A stretch of DNA of 64,000 nucleotides from Janthinobacterium sp. B9-8 (GCF_000969645.2 NZ_CP014222.1:1302001-1366000); one strand, 5' to 3'; numbered from the stretch's first letter, positions 1-8,547 are shown. Program-made: numbers and translations. Notes: generated by a model from the sequence alone, not told the origin.

Positions 1-440
1 TGAATGATTTATTAAAAGAATTATTGTCCAGCTGGGAAGAGCGTTTGGCCGCAAAACAGCAGATTTGTCAGCTCTCTATAAGCGGGACTGCTGTGCAGGC
101 AGACAGGCAAGCTTTATGGCAGGTCTTGGATAATTTACTTTCTAATGCCTCTAAATACGCACCACATGGCAGTACGATTGTGCTCAGCAGTCAGCAAGAA
201 GGGTCTTTGCTGCGCATTATGGTGACAGATCAGGGGCCCGGTGTGGCGCCACATGAGATGTCTAAGCTATTTTTGAAGTTTAGCCGGCTTTCTGCGCTGC
301 CTACTGGAGGTGAGCACACCACTGGCTTGGGCTTGTCGATTGTGAAGCGGCTGGTTGAGGCGATGCATGGTCGTGTTTATTGCCAAAGCCAATTTGGAAG
401 CGGGGCGACCTTTGTGCTTGAACTGCCTTCTTCGGGCTGA
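1..440 (+). CDS. Sensor histidine kinase, C-terminal part (partial, cut by window start)
   Basis: The reading frame is open from base 3, with no stop upstream, so the gene begins outside the window; only the last ~146 residues are visible. They form a HATPase_c ATP-binding domain: N box with DNLLSNASKYAP, G1 box DQGPGVAP, an F-box-like KLFLKFSRL and a G2 box TTGLGLSIVKRL. This is the catalytic half of a two-component kinase that would phosphorylate a His in the missing DHp part and then a response regulator. The partner and signal cannot be told from this fragment. The domain is complete at its C-terminus and nothing follows it, so no receiver is fused at this end. Confidence 0.9.
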   Translation, partial: NDLLKELLSSWEERLAAKQQICQLSISGTAVQADRQALWQVLDNLLSNASKYAPHGSTIVLSSQQEGSLLRIMVTDQGPGVAPHEMSKLFLKFSRLSALPTGGEHTTGLGLSIVKRLVEAMHGRVYCQSQFGSGATFVLELPSSG

Positions 441-491
441 TCCGATCTGATAAACTTCGTCCCTTGTTTAAAATAATCTTGGTTCCTTCTT

Positions 492-1313
492 ATGCGTCAA
501 TATCTTGATCTTCTGCAACATGTTTTAGATCATGGGGTCAGGAAAGAAGATCGCACCGGCACCGGCACGATCAGCGTATTCGGGCATCAGATGCGCTTTA
601 ATCTGGCGGATGGTTTTCCGCTGGTCACAACAAAAAAAACGCATTTAAAATCGATTACTTACGAGTTGCTGTGGTTTTTGCGTGGCGAGACTAATGTAAA
701 GTGGTTGCAAGATCGTGGTGTGCGTATCTGGAATGAATGGGCTGCAGCGGATGGCGAATTAGGCCCTATTTATGGCTCGCAATGGCGCAGCTGGCCAACG
801 CATGATGGCCGTCATATTGATCAGATCAGCCAAGTGGTTCAGCAGCTAAAAAACAATCCGGATTCACGCCGTATTATTGTTTCTGCTTGGAATGTGGGCG
901 AAATCGAAAACATGGCCTTGCCGCCTTGCCATGCGTTTTTCCAATTTTATGTGGCCCCAGCCGCCGCAGATGATCTTGATCAGCGCGGCAAGCTCTCTTG
1001 CCAGCTTTATCAGCGCAGCGCGGATATCTTTTTGGGTGTGCCCTTTAATATTGCTTCTTATGCCATGCTGGTGATGATGTTGGCACAGGTTTGCGATTTG
1101 CAATTAGGTGATTTTGTTTGGACGGGCGGCGATTGCCATATTTACAGCAATCACTTAGATCAAGTACACGAGCAATTATCCCGTACGCCGCGTGCCTTGC
1201 CGGTGCTCAAGCTTAATTCGCTCAAAAAAGATATTTTTGATTTCGAATACGAAGACTTTACATTGGAAGCTTACGACCCTTATCCGGGAATCAAAGCGCC
1301 GATTGCGGTTTAA
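492..1313 (+). CDS. thyA: Thymidylate synthase
   Basis: ThyA converts dUMP to dTMP using 5,10-methylene-tetrahydrofolate and releases dihydrofolate; it is cytosolic. The 273-residue protein is near the usual 264. Visible family marks are the N-terminal [10 protein letters not shown] phosphate loop, LWFLRGETN, the catalytic Cys in [13 protein letters not shown], the [18 protein letters not shown] dUMP site and the C-terminal [13 protein letters not shown] tail. About 20 extra residues follow the FQFYV strand ([12 protein letters not shown]), a common short insertion region. folA follows, which fits the recycling of dihydrofolate. The region directly after the stop is a decayed copy of the thyA end and folA start. 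Confidence 0.97.
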   Translation: MRQYLDLLQHVLDHGVRKEDRTGTGTISVFGHQMRFNLADGFPLVTTKKTHLKSITYELLWFLRGETNVKWLQDRGVRIWNEWAAADGELGPIYGSQWRSWPTHDGRHIDQISQVVQQLKNNPDSRRIIVSAWNVGEIENMALPPCHAFFQFYVAPAAADDLDQRGKLSCQLYQRSADIFLGVPFNIASYAMLVMMLAQVCDLQLGDFVWTGGDCHIYSNHLDQVHEQLSRTPRALPVLKLNSLKKDIFDFEYEDFTLEAYDPYPGIKAPIAV

Positions 1314-1512
1314 TCTGGGGTAAATATAGATATTGCAATTATTGCAGTTGTCGGGAAAAACGGCGTGATCGGTATATAAAACGGCTTGCCTTATGACCCT
1401 TACCTTGAGATTAAAGCGCCAATTAAAGTTTGATGAGTGAGATGAAAGTGGATATTGCAATTATTGCGGCAGTTGGGCAAAACGGCGTGATCGGCATAGA
1501 AAACCGCTTGCC
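1271..1512 (+). repeat. Imperfect tandem duplication of the thyA-folA junction
   Basis: Two adjacent units of about 120 bp are similar along their length. Unit 1 (1271-1390) holds the true end of thyA and a broken folA start. Unit 2 (1391-1512) holds a broken thyA end and the true folA start. Matching pairs are ttacgaccct (1271) with ttatgaccct (1391), and gatattgcaattattgc (1329) with the same at 1451. In unit 1 the folA-like frame hits a stop at about 1376 (ggtatataaaac), so that copy is dead. Intact coding ends on both sides show which halves remained under selection. Confidence 0.9.
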
Positions 1513-1933
1513 GTGGTCCTTGCCTGAAGATTTAAAAAACTTCAAAGCGCTGACTATGGGCTCGCCCATGCTGATGGGGCGTAAAACCTTTGAGTCGCTA
1601 CCTGGTTTATTGCCAGGCCGGCCGCATTGGGTGATCACGCGTAATAAAGAATGGCAGGCGGCAGGTACTACGGCATTTTTAAGCGTTGAAGCGGCTTTGG
1701 AAGCGGCGGCTGAGGCGGGTTTGGAAAAATTATTTATTATCGGCGGCGGCGAGATTTACAGCCGTTCTTTGCCTTTAGTAAATACCCTGTATTTAACCGA
1801 GGTGAGCTTAAGCCCTGAGGGAGATGCCTATTTCCCCGCCTTTGATCGCTCTGAATGGCAAGAGGTGGCAAGAGTGCCTCAGCTAAGCGCCAAGGGGATT
1901 GAATTCTCTTATGTAGAATATCGGCGGATCTAA
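1442..1933 (+). CDS. folA: Dihydrofolate reductase
   Basis: FolA reduces dihydrofolate to tetrahydrofolate with NADPH, completing the cycle with ThyA just upstream. The protein (163 residues from this start) has the N-terminal IAIIAAVGQNGVIG strand and loop, LPWSLPEDLKNFK with the conserved active-site acid (here Glu in PED), the MGRKTFES NADPH loop and the FIIGGGEIYSRSLP cofactor strand. Possible starts are TTG 1430, ATG 1433 and ATG 1442. I prefer 1442: it leaves the shortest tail before the first beta strand, as in other DHFRs, and the decayed copy upstream is similar from about this point on. Confidence 0.95.
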   Translation: MKVDIAIIAAVGQNGVIGIENRLPWSLPEDLKNFKALTMGSPMLMGRKTFESLPGLLPGRPHWVITRNKEWQAAGTTAFLSVEAALEAAAEAGLEKLFIIGGGEIYSRSLPLVNTLYLTEVSLSPEGDAYFPAFDRSEWQEVARVPQLSAKGIEFSYVEYRRI

Positions 1934-1944
1934 CCGTCGCCCCA

Positions 1945-1976
1945 AACCCACTACTCAAAAAGTAGTGGGTTTTTTC
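1945..1976. terminator. Rho-independent terminator between folA and gph
   Basis: An 11-bp perfect stem (aacccactact, 1945-1955, with agtagtgggtt, 1961-1971) closes a short loop and is followed by a T run. It ends folA transcription; the converging gph operon may use the same hairpin. Confidence 0.85.
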
Positions 1977-1992
1977 TTGCTTGCGTAATTGC

Positions 1993-2661
1993 TTAATCCT
2001 GCGCTTCCAGCCAGTTCATCAGCTCATCAAAGCGCGCCAGCGTGACATCGGCTTCCGGGATGGTTTCTGCCGCGCCGTAGCCGTAGTTTACAAAGGCCAC
2101 TTTGCAGCCTGCGGCACGGGCTGCCAGAATGTCGTTCTTTGAATCGCCGACCATTAAAAATTCATTTGCGCTTACGCCCAGCTTGTCCATTACATGCTGC
2201 AATGGCTCGGCGTTTGGCTTGCGGCTGGCGAGGGAATCACCGCTGACAATCACTTCAAATAGATTGCCAATACCCAGCTCTTTTAAGAGTGGCAAGGTAA
2301 AGCGTTCTGGCTTATTGGTCACAATAGCAAGGCGATAGCCGCAATCGTGCAATTCATTCAGGGTATTGGCCACACTAGGGTAGAGCTTGGTCTTGAGGGT
2401 GAGGCCTTCAAGGTAATGCTGATCAAAGCGGGCCAGTGCTTCTGTTTGCTTGGCGGTACCAGTAAAGCTGGCGGCCATATCGGCGGCCATCGCGCGTGCG
2501 ACGAGGCTTTCTGTGCCATCGCCTACATAGCTTTCAATCAGCGCTTCTTCAAGCTGGGCAAGGCCTGCATCGCGGCGGGCGGCATTGGCTGCGTGGGCGA
2601 GATCGGGAATTGAATCGGCAAGGGTGCCGTCTAAATCAAAAGCAAAGGCTCTGATGCTCAT
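1993..2661 (-). CDS. gph: Phosphoglycolate phosphatase, HAD family
   Basis: Gph dephosphorylates 2-phosphoglycolate, for example from DNA repair ends. The 222-residue protein is a HAD hydrolase of the PGP type: motif I FDLDGTLADS near the N-terminus with the nucleophile Asp, an alpha-helical cap, motif II IVTNKP, the Lys of motif III in SRKPNAEP and motif IV MVGDSKNDILAARAAG. It overlaps arsC upstream by 4 bases (ATGA) and lies last in the rpe-arsC-gph run. In many proteobacteria rpe and gph are neighbours before trpE; here trpE does not follow, and an arsC-like gene sits between them. Confidence 0.93.
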   Translation of the reverse strand: MSIRAFAFDLDGTLADSIPDLAHAANAARRDAGLAQLEEALIESYVGDGTESLVARAMAADMAASFTGTAKQTEALARFDQHYLEGLTLKTKLYPSVANTLNELHDCGYRLAIVTNKPERFTLPLLKELGIGNLFEVIVSGDSLASRKPNAEPLQHVMDKLGVSANEFLMVGDSKNDILAARAAGCKVAFVNYGYGAAETIPEADVTLARFDELMNWLEAQD

Positions 2662-3008
2662 GCGGGTGTATCCAATAGGGTCAGAATATTTTCAAGTGGT
2701 CTGCCAATCGCTGCCCGGTTCTGGTGAATGAGAATCGGGCGTTCAATCAGCTTGGGGTGCGCCGCTAAAGCGGCAATGATGGCATTGTCGTCTAAAGGAG
2801 CTAGGGAAAATTGCGCCTGCCATAGCGCTTCTTTAGTGCGAACAAGCGCTAATGGTGCAATGCCCAGTTGAGCAAGGAGGGTGCGAATGGCTGCTTCATC
2901 CAGTGGATGGGCTAGATAATCAATGATTTCTGGCTGCAAGCCTTTTGCCATCAGCGCAGCAAGAGCTTCGCGGCTTTTGGAACAGCGTGGGTTATGCAGT
3001 AGCTTCAT
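2658..3008 (-). CDS. arsC: ArsC-family arsenate reductase (glutaredoxin type)
   Basis: The 116-residue protein has the thioredoxin-like ArsC fold, with the catalytic Cys in [12 protein letters not shown] (about residue 9) and the [15 protein letters not shown] segment carrying the Arg expected to bind the oxyanion. ArsC reduces arsenate to arsenite with glutathione and glutaredoxin. No arsR, arsB or acr3 gene lies nearby, so it may be a housekeeping family member, not part of a resistance operon. Its start overlaps the rpe stop by 4 bases and its stop overlaps the gph start, so all three are translationally coupled. Confidence 0.88.
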   Translation of the reverse strand: MKLLHNPRCSKSREALAALMAKGLQPEIIDYLAHPLDEAAIRTLLAQLGIAPLALVRTKEALWQAQFSLAPLDDNAIIAALAAHPKLIERPILIHQNRAAIGRPLENILTLLDTPA

Positions 3009-3688
3009 GCCTTAACCTTGGCTAGCTCAAGACGCATCTGATCAATCACCGCTTTGTAATCGGGTTTGCCAAAGATGGCAGACCCAGCCACAAAGGTATC
3101 TACACCCGTTGCGGCGATTTCGGCGATATTGTTAGCGTTTACGCCACCATCAATTTCCAGCCAGATCTCACGTCCAGTTTTGGCGGTATAAGCATCAATG
3201 CGGGCACGCGCTTCTTTGGCTTTTGCTAATACGCCAGGAATAAAACTTTGCCCGCCGTAGCCCGGGTTGACCGACATCAGCAAAATCATGTCGATTTTAT
3301 CCATGACATAATCTAAATAATGTAGAGGTGTGGCCGGATTAAACACGAGGCCCGCTTTACAGCCGTGCTCTTTAATCAGCCCCAAGGATCGATCAATATG
3401 TTCGGATGCTTCTGGGTGAAAGGTGATGATATTGGCACCGGCCTTGGCAAAATCGGGAATGATGCGGTCAACCGGCTTTACCATTAAATGCACATCAATT
3501 GGCGCGGTGGTGTAAGGGCGGATGGCCTCACAAAACATCGGGCCCATAGTCAGGTTCGGGACGTAATGGTTGTCCATTACATCAAAGTGGATAATATCCG
3601 CGCCTGCTGCGATGACATTTTTAACTTCTTCGCCCAAACGGGCAAAGTCAGCGGCAAGAATGCTGGGTGCAATGCGAAAATTTGACAT
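3005..3688 (-). CDS. rpe: Ribulose-phosphate 3-epimerase
   Basis: Rpe interconverts ribulose 5-phosphate and xylulose 5-phosphate in the pentose phosphate pathway. The 227-residue TIM barrel starts with [17 protein letters not shown] and has the metal-binding [45 protein letters not shown] and the phosphate loop DGGVNANNI plus FVAGSAIFG. The conserved acid residues of the metal site (Asp in HFDVMD and in EIDGG) are present. First gene of the rpe-arsC-gph unit; the region 3689-3796 upstream is shared with divergent apaG and probably holds both promoters. Confidence 0.96.
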   Translation of the reverse strand: MSNFRIAPSILAADFARLGEEVKNVIAAGADIIHFDVMDNHYVPNLTMGPMFCEAIRPYTTAPIDVHLMVKPVDRIIPDFAKAGANIITFHPEASEHIDRSLGLIKEHGCKAGLVFNPATPLHYLDYVMDKIDMILLMSVNPGYGGQSFIPGVLAKAKEARARIDAYTAKTGREIWLEIDGGVNANNIAEIAATGVDTFVAGSAIFGKPDYKAVIDQMRLELAKVKA

Positions 3689-3796
3689 AACAGCCTCTAA
3701 AGTCAGGGTATATAACTCATTTTAACGGATACCTTACCTCTATAGCCTCTGGCTTGGTAATATTGTCTTCATCAATGACAAAAAGAACCGCTAAGA

Positions 3797-4180
3797 ATGA
3801 GTGATTCCCCTGTTTATAGCGTGCTCGTTCACGCCGAAGCCTTTTATCTTCCAGAGCAATCTGATGAAGTCGCTGATCGATATGCTTTTGCCTACCGTAT
3901 TACCATCACCAACACGGGCACCGCTGCAGCGCAGCTATTGAGTCGCCATTGGGTGATTCGGGATATGGAAGACCGTGTGCAGGAGGTGCGCGGCGATGGT
4001 GTGGTGGGGGAGCAGCCGGTGCTTGAGCCGGGTCAGCATTTTGAATATATGAGCAGCGCCAGCATTGCAACGCCCGTGGGCTCTATGCAAGGAAACTATC
4101 GAATGCAAGCGGCAGATGGTAGCCAGTTTGATGCAGAAATTCCCTCGTTTGTTTTGGCAATGCCGCGTATCTTGCATTAA
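3797..4180 (+). CDS. apaG: ApaG protein
   Basis: The 127-residue protein is a full-length ApaG: an Ig-like beta-sandwich with YRITITNTGTAAAQLLSRHWVI, then VVGEQPVLEPGQHFEYMSS and GSMQGNYRMQ. ApaG is linked to Co2+/Mg2+ homeostasis in enterobacteria, but its molecular role is not settled. Usually found near apaH or ksgA; here it is alone, divergent from rpe, and followed by a terminator before the ABC exporter gene. Confidence 0.93.
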   Translation: MSDSPVYSVLVHAEAFYLPEQSDEVADRYAFAYRITITNTGTAAAQLLSRHWVIRDMEDRVQEVRGDGVVGEQPVLEPGQHFEYMSSASIATPVGSMQGNYRMQAADGSQFDAEIPSFVLAMPRILH

Positions 4181-4210
4181 TTGCCGTAGCTGCTTGTAAG
4201 TGGCATCGAT

Positions 4211-4245
4211 GGGCGTTGAGTCTTGATCAACGCCCTTTTTTATTT
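4211..4245 (+). terminator. Rho-independent terminator after apaG
   Basis: Stem gggcgttga (4211-4219) pairs with tcaacgccc (4227-4235), followed by a run of T residues. It separates apaG from the ABC transporter gene. Confidence 0.85.
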
Positions 4246-4265
4246 TTACTTATTAATGGATTTTC

Positions 4266-6029
4266 ATGAGCGAAACCCGCCGCAACGATTGGCAGACGCT
4301 GTCTACGCTGCTGCCTTATCTTTGGCAGTATAAGAACCGTGTTATTTTGGCGTTATCGCTGCTTATTCTGGCTAAATTTGCCAATGTTTCTGTCCCTCTG
4401 ATCCTAAAAGACATTGTCGATAGCTTGGATCCTAAGCACATGCCATTAGTGCTGCCGCTTAGTCTGGTGCTGAGCTATGGCGCGCTGCGCCTCTGTGCTT
4501 CTGTTTTTGGCGAAATGCGCGATGCCGTGTTTGCCAAGGTGACGCAAGGTGCTATCCGCAAAGTAGCCATGCAGGTGTTTGAACATTTGCACCGCCTTAG
4601 TTTGCGCTTTCATCTGGAGCGGCAAACAGGCGGGATGAGCCGGGATATCGATCGCGGCACCAAGGGTATTTCATTCTTACTCAACTTTACCCTTTTTAAT
4701 ATCTTGCCCACTTTGGTTGAGATTTTGCTTGTTGCCGGTATTTTATTAAAAAAATACGATATTTGGTTTTCGTTGATTACGTTTGGCACGATTGTTTTAT
4801 ATATCGCATTTACGCTGGGCATTACCGAATGGCGTATGAGCTTTCGCCGCACCATGAATGATATGGATTCAAAAGCCAATACGCGTGCAGTAGACAGCTT
4901 ATTAAACTATGAAACGGTTAAATATTTTAATAATGAGCGCTGGGAAGCGGCTCGTTATGATGCCAGCCTTAAGGTGTGGGAAGAGGCCGCAGTTAAAAAT
5001 CAGGTTTCACTTTCATTTTTAAATGCAGGGCAAGCGATTATTATAGCCTTTGGTGTCACACTCTTAGTGGGGCTGGCTGCGGATGGCGTAGTAAAAGGCA
5101 CAATGACATTGGGTGATTTGGTCTTAGTGAATGCTTTTCTTTTGCAGCTGTATGCACCGCTTAATTTCTTAGGTTTTGTTTATCGTGAAATCAAACATTC
5201 TTTAGCCGATATGGAAAAGATGTTTACTTTGATGGGGCAAAGCGCAGAAGTAAAAGATGCAGATAAGGCTATTGTTCTTGCTACGAATTCAGCCTCTATT
5301 CATTTTAAGCAGGTTGATTTCTCGTATGAAGCAAATCGGCAAATTCTGCATCATGTGGATTTTGAGATTACAGCGGGTAAGACTGTGGCAGTGGTCGGCA
5401 GCTCAGGAGCAGGTAAGTCGACTTTATCTCGTTTGCTTTACCGTTTTTATGATGTGAGCCAAGGCTGTATTACCATTAATGGCGTAGATTTACGCCAGCT
5501 TAATCAAGTGAGCTTACGAGCGCATATTGGCATTGTGCCGCAAGATACGGTGCTGTTTAACGATAGCATTTATTACAATATCGCTTATGGTCAACCCGAT
5601 GCCACGCGGGATGAGGTGATTCAAGCAGCAAAGTCAGCGCATATTTACGAGTTTATTCAATCTTTGCCAGAGGGCTTTGAAACTTTAGTGGGTGAGCGTG
5701 GGCTTAAATTATCGGGCGGGGAAAAACAGCGTGTGGCTATTGCACGCACTATTCTAAAAAACCCGCCTATTTTAATTTTTGATGAAGCAACTTCAGCACT
5801 TGACTCGCGCACAGAAAAAGCCATTCAAGCTGAGCTTAAAGAAATCTCAGCAAATCGTACAACTTTAATTGTGGCTCATCGTTTATCCACAGTGGCGGAT
5901 GCTGATGAGATCCTTGTGATGGAGCAAGGACTTATCATAGAGCGTGGCCGACATCGTGATCTATTGGAGCTGGGGGCAAACTATGCACGCATGTGGCAGC
6001 TGCAGCAGGGCGATGAAGAAAACAATTAA
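4266..6029 (+). CDS. ATM1/HMT1-type ABC exporter (fused permease and ATPase)
   Basis: The 587-residue half-transporter has six predicted membrane segments (about residues 20-310), then an ATPase domain: Walker A GSSGAGKST, Q-loop IVPQDTVLFNDS, signature LSGGEKQRVA, Walker B ILIFDEATSALD and the switch His in VAHRLST. The permease motif LLNYETVKYFNNERWE is typical of the mitochondrial ATM1/ABCB7 and bacterial HMT group, which exports glutathione-linked sulfur or metal compounds. It would work as a homodimer in the inner membrane. Alternative: an MsbA-like lipid flippase, less likely given the YETVKYFNNE motif. Confidence 0.9.
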   Translation: MSETRRNDWQTLSTLLPYLWQYKNRVILALSLLILAKFANVSVPLILKDIVDSLDPKHMPLVLPLSLVLSYGALRLCASVFGEMRDAVFAKVTQGAIRKVAMQVFEHLHRLSLRFHLERQTGGMSRDIDRGTKGISFLLNFTLFNILPTLVEILLVAGILLKKYDIWFSLITFGTIVLYIAFTLGITEWRMSFRRTMNDMDSKANTRAVDSLLNYETVKYFNNERWEAARYDASLKVWEEAAVKNQVSLSFLNAGQAIIIAFGVTLLVGLAADGVVKGTMTLGDLVLVNAFLLQLYAPLNFLGFVYREIKHSLADMEKMFTLMGQSAEVKDADKAIVLATNSASIHFKQVDFSYEANRQILHHVDFEITAGKTVAVVGSSGAGKSTLSRLLYRFYDVSQGCITINGVDLRQLNQVSLRAHIGIVPQDTVLFNDSIYYNIAYGQPDATRDEVIQAAKSAHIYEFIQSLPEGFETLVGERGLKLSGGEKQRVAIARTILKNPPILIFDEATSALDSRTEKAIQAELKEISANRTTLIVAHRLSTVADADEILVMEQGLIIERGRHRDLLELGANYARMWQLQQGDEENN

Positions 6030-6041
6030 TTAAATAGGCGC

Positions 6042-6458
6042 TTAAAACGCAGACCAAGGAAATTGTTGCTGGGTTTGCGTTTTAAGTGCCGCCTGTTCTA
6101 CCACCCATTCATATAAATCATCAGCATCAAGGGAGAGTTGAACGGCTCTGCTGCTGATTTTTTCCCATACTTCACGCCTTAGCTGTTGGCGGGCCAGTTT
6201 CTTGGCCAGAGCGGATTCATCCGTTTGGCGCATGACATGCCAGGCTTCTGGTTCTGGACGTTCTTCGTCGGGGCTGTAAAAAAGAACAGATGGGTGTGGA
6301 AGAACTTTCTTCTGATTTAAGTCTTTCAAATTACTGAATGCCTTTGTAGTGCTATACGCAAAAAAAATCGGCTTTAGAAGCATCGAATAAAAGATCGGAA
6401 ATGAAAGGAGCTTGCCTTTTGATCTTAGGGTTTTCTTGCGATGGCGAATTGAAAACAA
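6042..6458 (-). CDS. Hypothetical protein, start uncertain
   Basis: I do not recognise this protein. The C-terminal half (about residues 60-138) reads like a soluble, helical, charged protein: SPDEERPEPEAWHVMRQ, then ALAKKLARQQLRREVWEKIS and LDADDLYEWVVEQAAL. The first ~50 residues are basic and look less protein-like, so the true start may be downstream (ATG at 6233 would give a 63-residue protein, but would lose the acidic segment). It converges on the ABC exporter with a 12-base gap. Coding is supported by composition only. Confidence 0.5.
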   Translation of the reverse strand: MFSIRHRKKTLRSKGKLLSFPIFYSMLLKPIFFAYSTTKAFSNLKDLNQKKVLPHPSVLFYSPDEERPEPEAWHVMRQTDESALAKKLARQQLRREVWEKISSRAVQLSLDADDLYEWVVEQAALKTQTQQQFPWSAF

Positions 6459-6935
6459 TGTAGCTAAAAATAGCGCATTAAACGGGCTGATGCTTGGCTG
6501 GCTATGATGAGCTGCGGGTGATTCATTTATATATAAGCGCTAAGCGCTCATTTTGGAATTTTTTTTAGCAAGGATTGATCAAAAGGTTGATTAGGGCTGG
6601 CGGATACAATGCTGACGTCTATCAAGGGGGCTTTTGATGTCCTTAGTATGAGCATATTGCCCATCATTGAACAGTAGATTTTTAATCCGAGCTGTTCCTT
6701 TAAATTGGGGGCGATTGTATAAGGCTCTTTCACTTACTGCATCAACTCAATGTCTTTCTTGGTAAAAAAACCAAAAAAACATCAGTTTTTGTATCCTATT
6801 TGTTGAAAGAAATGCTTTCTTTTTTGTAAGAAATTAATTGATTGTCATTAGCCTAGAGGGTGCAGGGTTTTGAAGTATCGCCAGTTTGGCGATTTAGCTA
6901 TTTATCCCTAGTGAAGCTTAATGCTCTAAAATGCA
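6459..6935. other. Intergenic stretch without a supported gene
   Basis: AT-rich stretch. A 61-codon GTG-start frame on the minus strand (6548-6733) lacks a ribosome binding site and matches nothing I know. A short repeat agcgctaagcgct lies at 6536-6548. I see no RNA gene. Confidence 0.5.
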
Positions 6936-6967
6936 AAAAAGCCACGATCTTGATCGTGGCTTTTGTA
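6936..6967. terminator. Bidirectional terminator downstream of phaP
   Basis: gccacgat (6941-6948) pairs with atcgtggc (6953-6960), flanked by an A run on the left and a T run on the right, so it can act on either strand. It lies 41 bases past the phasin stop. Confidence 0.85.
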
Positions 6968-7007
6968 TAGTCCGTGTATAAATTAATACACGGTAAAGTG
7001 CGGCAAA

Positions 7008-7586
7008 TTAAACAGCAGCAGCGCTGCTTGCACCGTTGGTTTTTTTCGCTGCGGTTTTTACTGCATCAGCAGTGGCAGTACCTGCTGCTTTTACTGAAGC
7101 ATCTGCAAAGTCAGCAACTTGCTTAGCCGCTTTAGTTAAGCTGTCTACCGCAGCTGCAGTTGCTTGCAGTGTTGATTTAACAGCAGCAACAGCAACATCA
7201 GTACCAGCAGGTGCTGATTTAACAAATTGATCTAAGCCAGATACAACGTGCTTGTTAAAAGCTGTTGTGCGTTCTTCAATCAGTTGTGATGTTTCAGCTT
7301 GTGCTTGCGAAGTGATTTCGTACAGGCTGCGGGAATAGTTAGTTGCTTGTTCGATAGAGGCTTCTGTGAGCTTCTGACGCAGTGTCAGTGCTTCTTGTGC
7401 GTCTTTAACTGCAACCAGTGCATTAGCGTTTTTTGCACCAGTTTCAAGATTGTTCTTTGCGATTTCAACTTGCAGCTTCATGATCCGTTCGGCAGAATCG
7501 ATGGAAATGCGTGCGAAACGCAATGCCACTTCAACTTGCTCGGTAGCGAACGCGGAGAATTGTTGTTGTGCAGTAGTCATTTTCAA
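7008..7586 (-). CDS. phaP: Phasin, PHA granule-associated protein
   Basis: Phasins coat polyhydroxyalkanoate granules in the cytoplasm and control their number and size. The 192-residue protein is Ala-rich and helical with no membrane segment: QQFSAFATEQVEVALRFARI, repeated hydrophobic/charged heptads, then an Ala/Lys-rich tail ending AAKKTNGASSAAAV. This matches the proteobacterial phasin_2 type. A purine-rich aaagga lies upstream of the ATG. It is divergent from phaR, with a strong promoter and palindromic operator candidates between them, so repression by PhaR is expected. Confidence 0.92.
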   Translation of the reverse strand: MKMTTAQQQFSAFATEQVEVALRFARISIDSAERIMKLQVEIAKNNLETGAKNANALVAVKDAQEALTLRQKLTEASIEQATNYSRSLYEITSQAQAETSQLIEERTTAFNKHVVSGLDQFVKSAPAGTDVAVAAVKSTLQATAAAVDSLTKAAKQVADFADASVKAAGTATADAVKTAAKKTNGASSAAAV

Positions 7587-7653
7587 GGATCCTTTCTGTT
7601 GATCAGTTTAATTTAAAGTATTGCCAACGAGTTGTACGCCGTCATAGTTATGA

Positions 7654-7666
7654 TGCAGTGCACAAT
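7654..7666. promoter_or_regulatory. Candidate PhaR operator, phaP-proximal half
   Basis: tgcagtgcacaat here is close to the reverse complement of attgtgcat at 7708-7716, on the other side of the phaP promoter. Its position just downstream of the inferred phaP start site suits repression. Assignment to PhaR is an inference from context. Confidence 0.5.
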
Positions 7667-7674
7667 CAGCGCTT

Positions 7675-7703
7675 ATTCTGGAAGAGGATTATTCGCTTGT
7701 CAA
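7675..7703 (-). promoter_or_regulatory. phaP promoter, sigma70 type
   Basis: On the minus strand a perfect TTGACA (7703-7698) is followed after 17 bases by CAGAAT (7680-7675), a 4/6 match to the -10 consensus. The start site would fall near 7668, giving a leader of about 80 bases before the phasin ATG. Confidence 0.65.
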
Positions 7704-7707
7704 ATAA

Positions 7708-7732
7708 ATTGTGCATCGCAACATGTTGCATG
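7708..7732. promoter_or_regulatory. Candidate PhaR operator with 12-bp perfect palindrome
   Basis: attgtgcat (7708-7716) is followed by the perfect palindrome gcaacatgttgc (7718-7729). It lies upstream of the phaP -35 and overlaps a likely phaR -35 (ttgcat, 7727-7732; -10 tatcct, 7749-7754; 16-base spacer). PhaR proteins are known to bind DNA upstream of phaP and of their own gene, so this is the best operator candidate. Confidence 0.6.
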
Positions 7733-7792
7733 AAAAGATAGTCCAGACTATCCTCATCCCACAACAATTATATATACACACGAGGCAGCAAA

Positions 7793-8458
7793 ATGAGCGT
7801 GGAAAAACGCGTGATCAAGAAGTATCCGAATCGCCGTCTGTACGACACGGCCACCAGCTGTTACATCACGCTTGTGGATGTGAAACAGCTGGTTTTGGAT
7901 AATATTGATATCCAGATCGTGGATGCTAAAGGGGGAGAAGACATCACCCGCAGTGTGCTGCTACAAGTCATTATGGAAGAGGAAGCTGGCGGAATGCCTA
8001 TGTTTTCTTATGATGTGCTGACGCAAATCATTAGGTTCTACGGAAACGCCATGCAAGGTGTGATGGGGAATTACCTAGATAAAAACATGCAATTGTTTGC
8101 AGAAATGCAAGGTCGCTTACAGACGCAGGCTAAGTCGGTGATGACGGGTGAAAACCCGATGCTTTCGAATGCTAACCTTTGGGGCGACTTTATGAAGTTT
8201 CAGGGCCCTGGTATGCAAAGCATGATGAATAATTATCTTGAAAGCAGTACCTCGATGTTTGTGGATATGCAGCAACAGTTGCAAGATCGCGCCCGACATT
8301 TATTCACAGGCATGGGAATGCCCGGTTATGGAAAAGAAGGTTCGGTTTTATCTGAAGATGAATTACAACCGACTGATCCGCCCGCTTCAAAAGAGCCGCC
8401 CGAGCCTGAAGTTGCCGTCAGTAAGCCCGCACCACGGCGGCGTGCAACTAAAGGCTAA
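7793..8458 (+). CDS. phaR: Polyhydroxyalkanoate synthesis repressor PhaR
   Basis: PhaR represses the phasin gene and its own gene; it binds PHA granules and leaves the DNA when polymer forms. The 221-residue protein has the N-terminal DNA-binding PHB accumulation domain (VIKKYPNRRLYDTATSCYITL, residues 7-27, then VKQLVLDN and GGEDITRSVLLQVIMEEE), one or two granule-binding repeat segments (YGNAMQGVMGNYLDKNMQLF and MQSMMNNYLESSTSMFVDMQ) and a Pro/Lys-rich tail. Divergent from phaP; a terminator follows. Confidence 0.95.
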   Translation: MSVEKRVIKKYPNRRLYDTATSCYITLVDVKQLVLDNIDIQIVDAKGGEDITRSVLLQVIMEEEAGGMPMFSYDVLTQIIRFYGNAMQGVMGNYLDKNMQLFAEMQGRLQTQAKSVMTGENPMLSNANLWGDFMKFQGPGMQSMMNNYLESSTSMFVDMQQQLQDRARHLFTGMGMPGYGKEGSVLSEDELQPTDPPASKEPPEPEVAVSKPAPRRRATKG

Positions 8459-8477
8459 ACTTATTTATCCGATTTAA

Positions 8478-8501
8478 AGAGCGCCCTGAGGGGCGCTTTT
8501 G
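8478..8501 (+). terminator. Terminator after phaR
   Basis: agcgccc (8480-8486) pairs with gggcgct (8491-8497) around a tgag loop and is followed by tttt. Confidence 0.8.
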
Positions 8502-8547
8502 TATTTGGCTCAGGTAAAATAGCGGCTGTTATGTAAAAGGCTGAATT

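Noticed and set aside
2658..3008. Arsenic resistance operon
   Set aside because: Only an arsC-family gene is present, with no arsR, arsB or acr3; the neighbours rpe and gph are housekeeping.
6548..6733. 61-codon frame on the minus strand in the gap before phaP
   Set aside because: GTG start without a ribosome binding site, no recognisable domain and composition not clearly coding.
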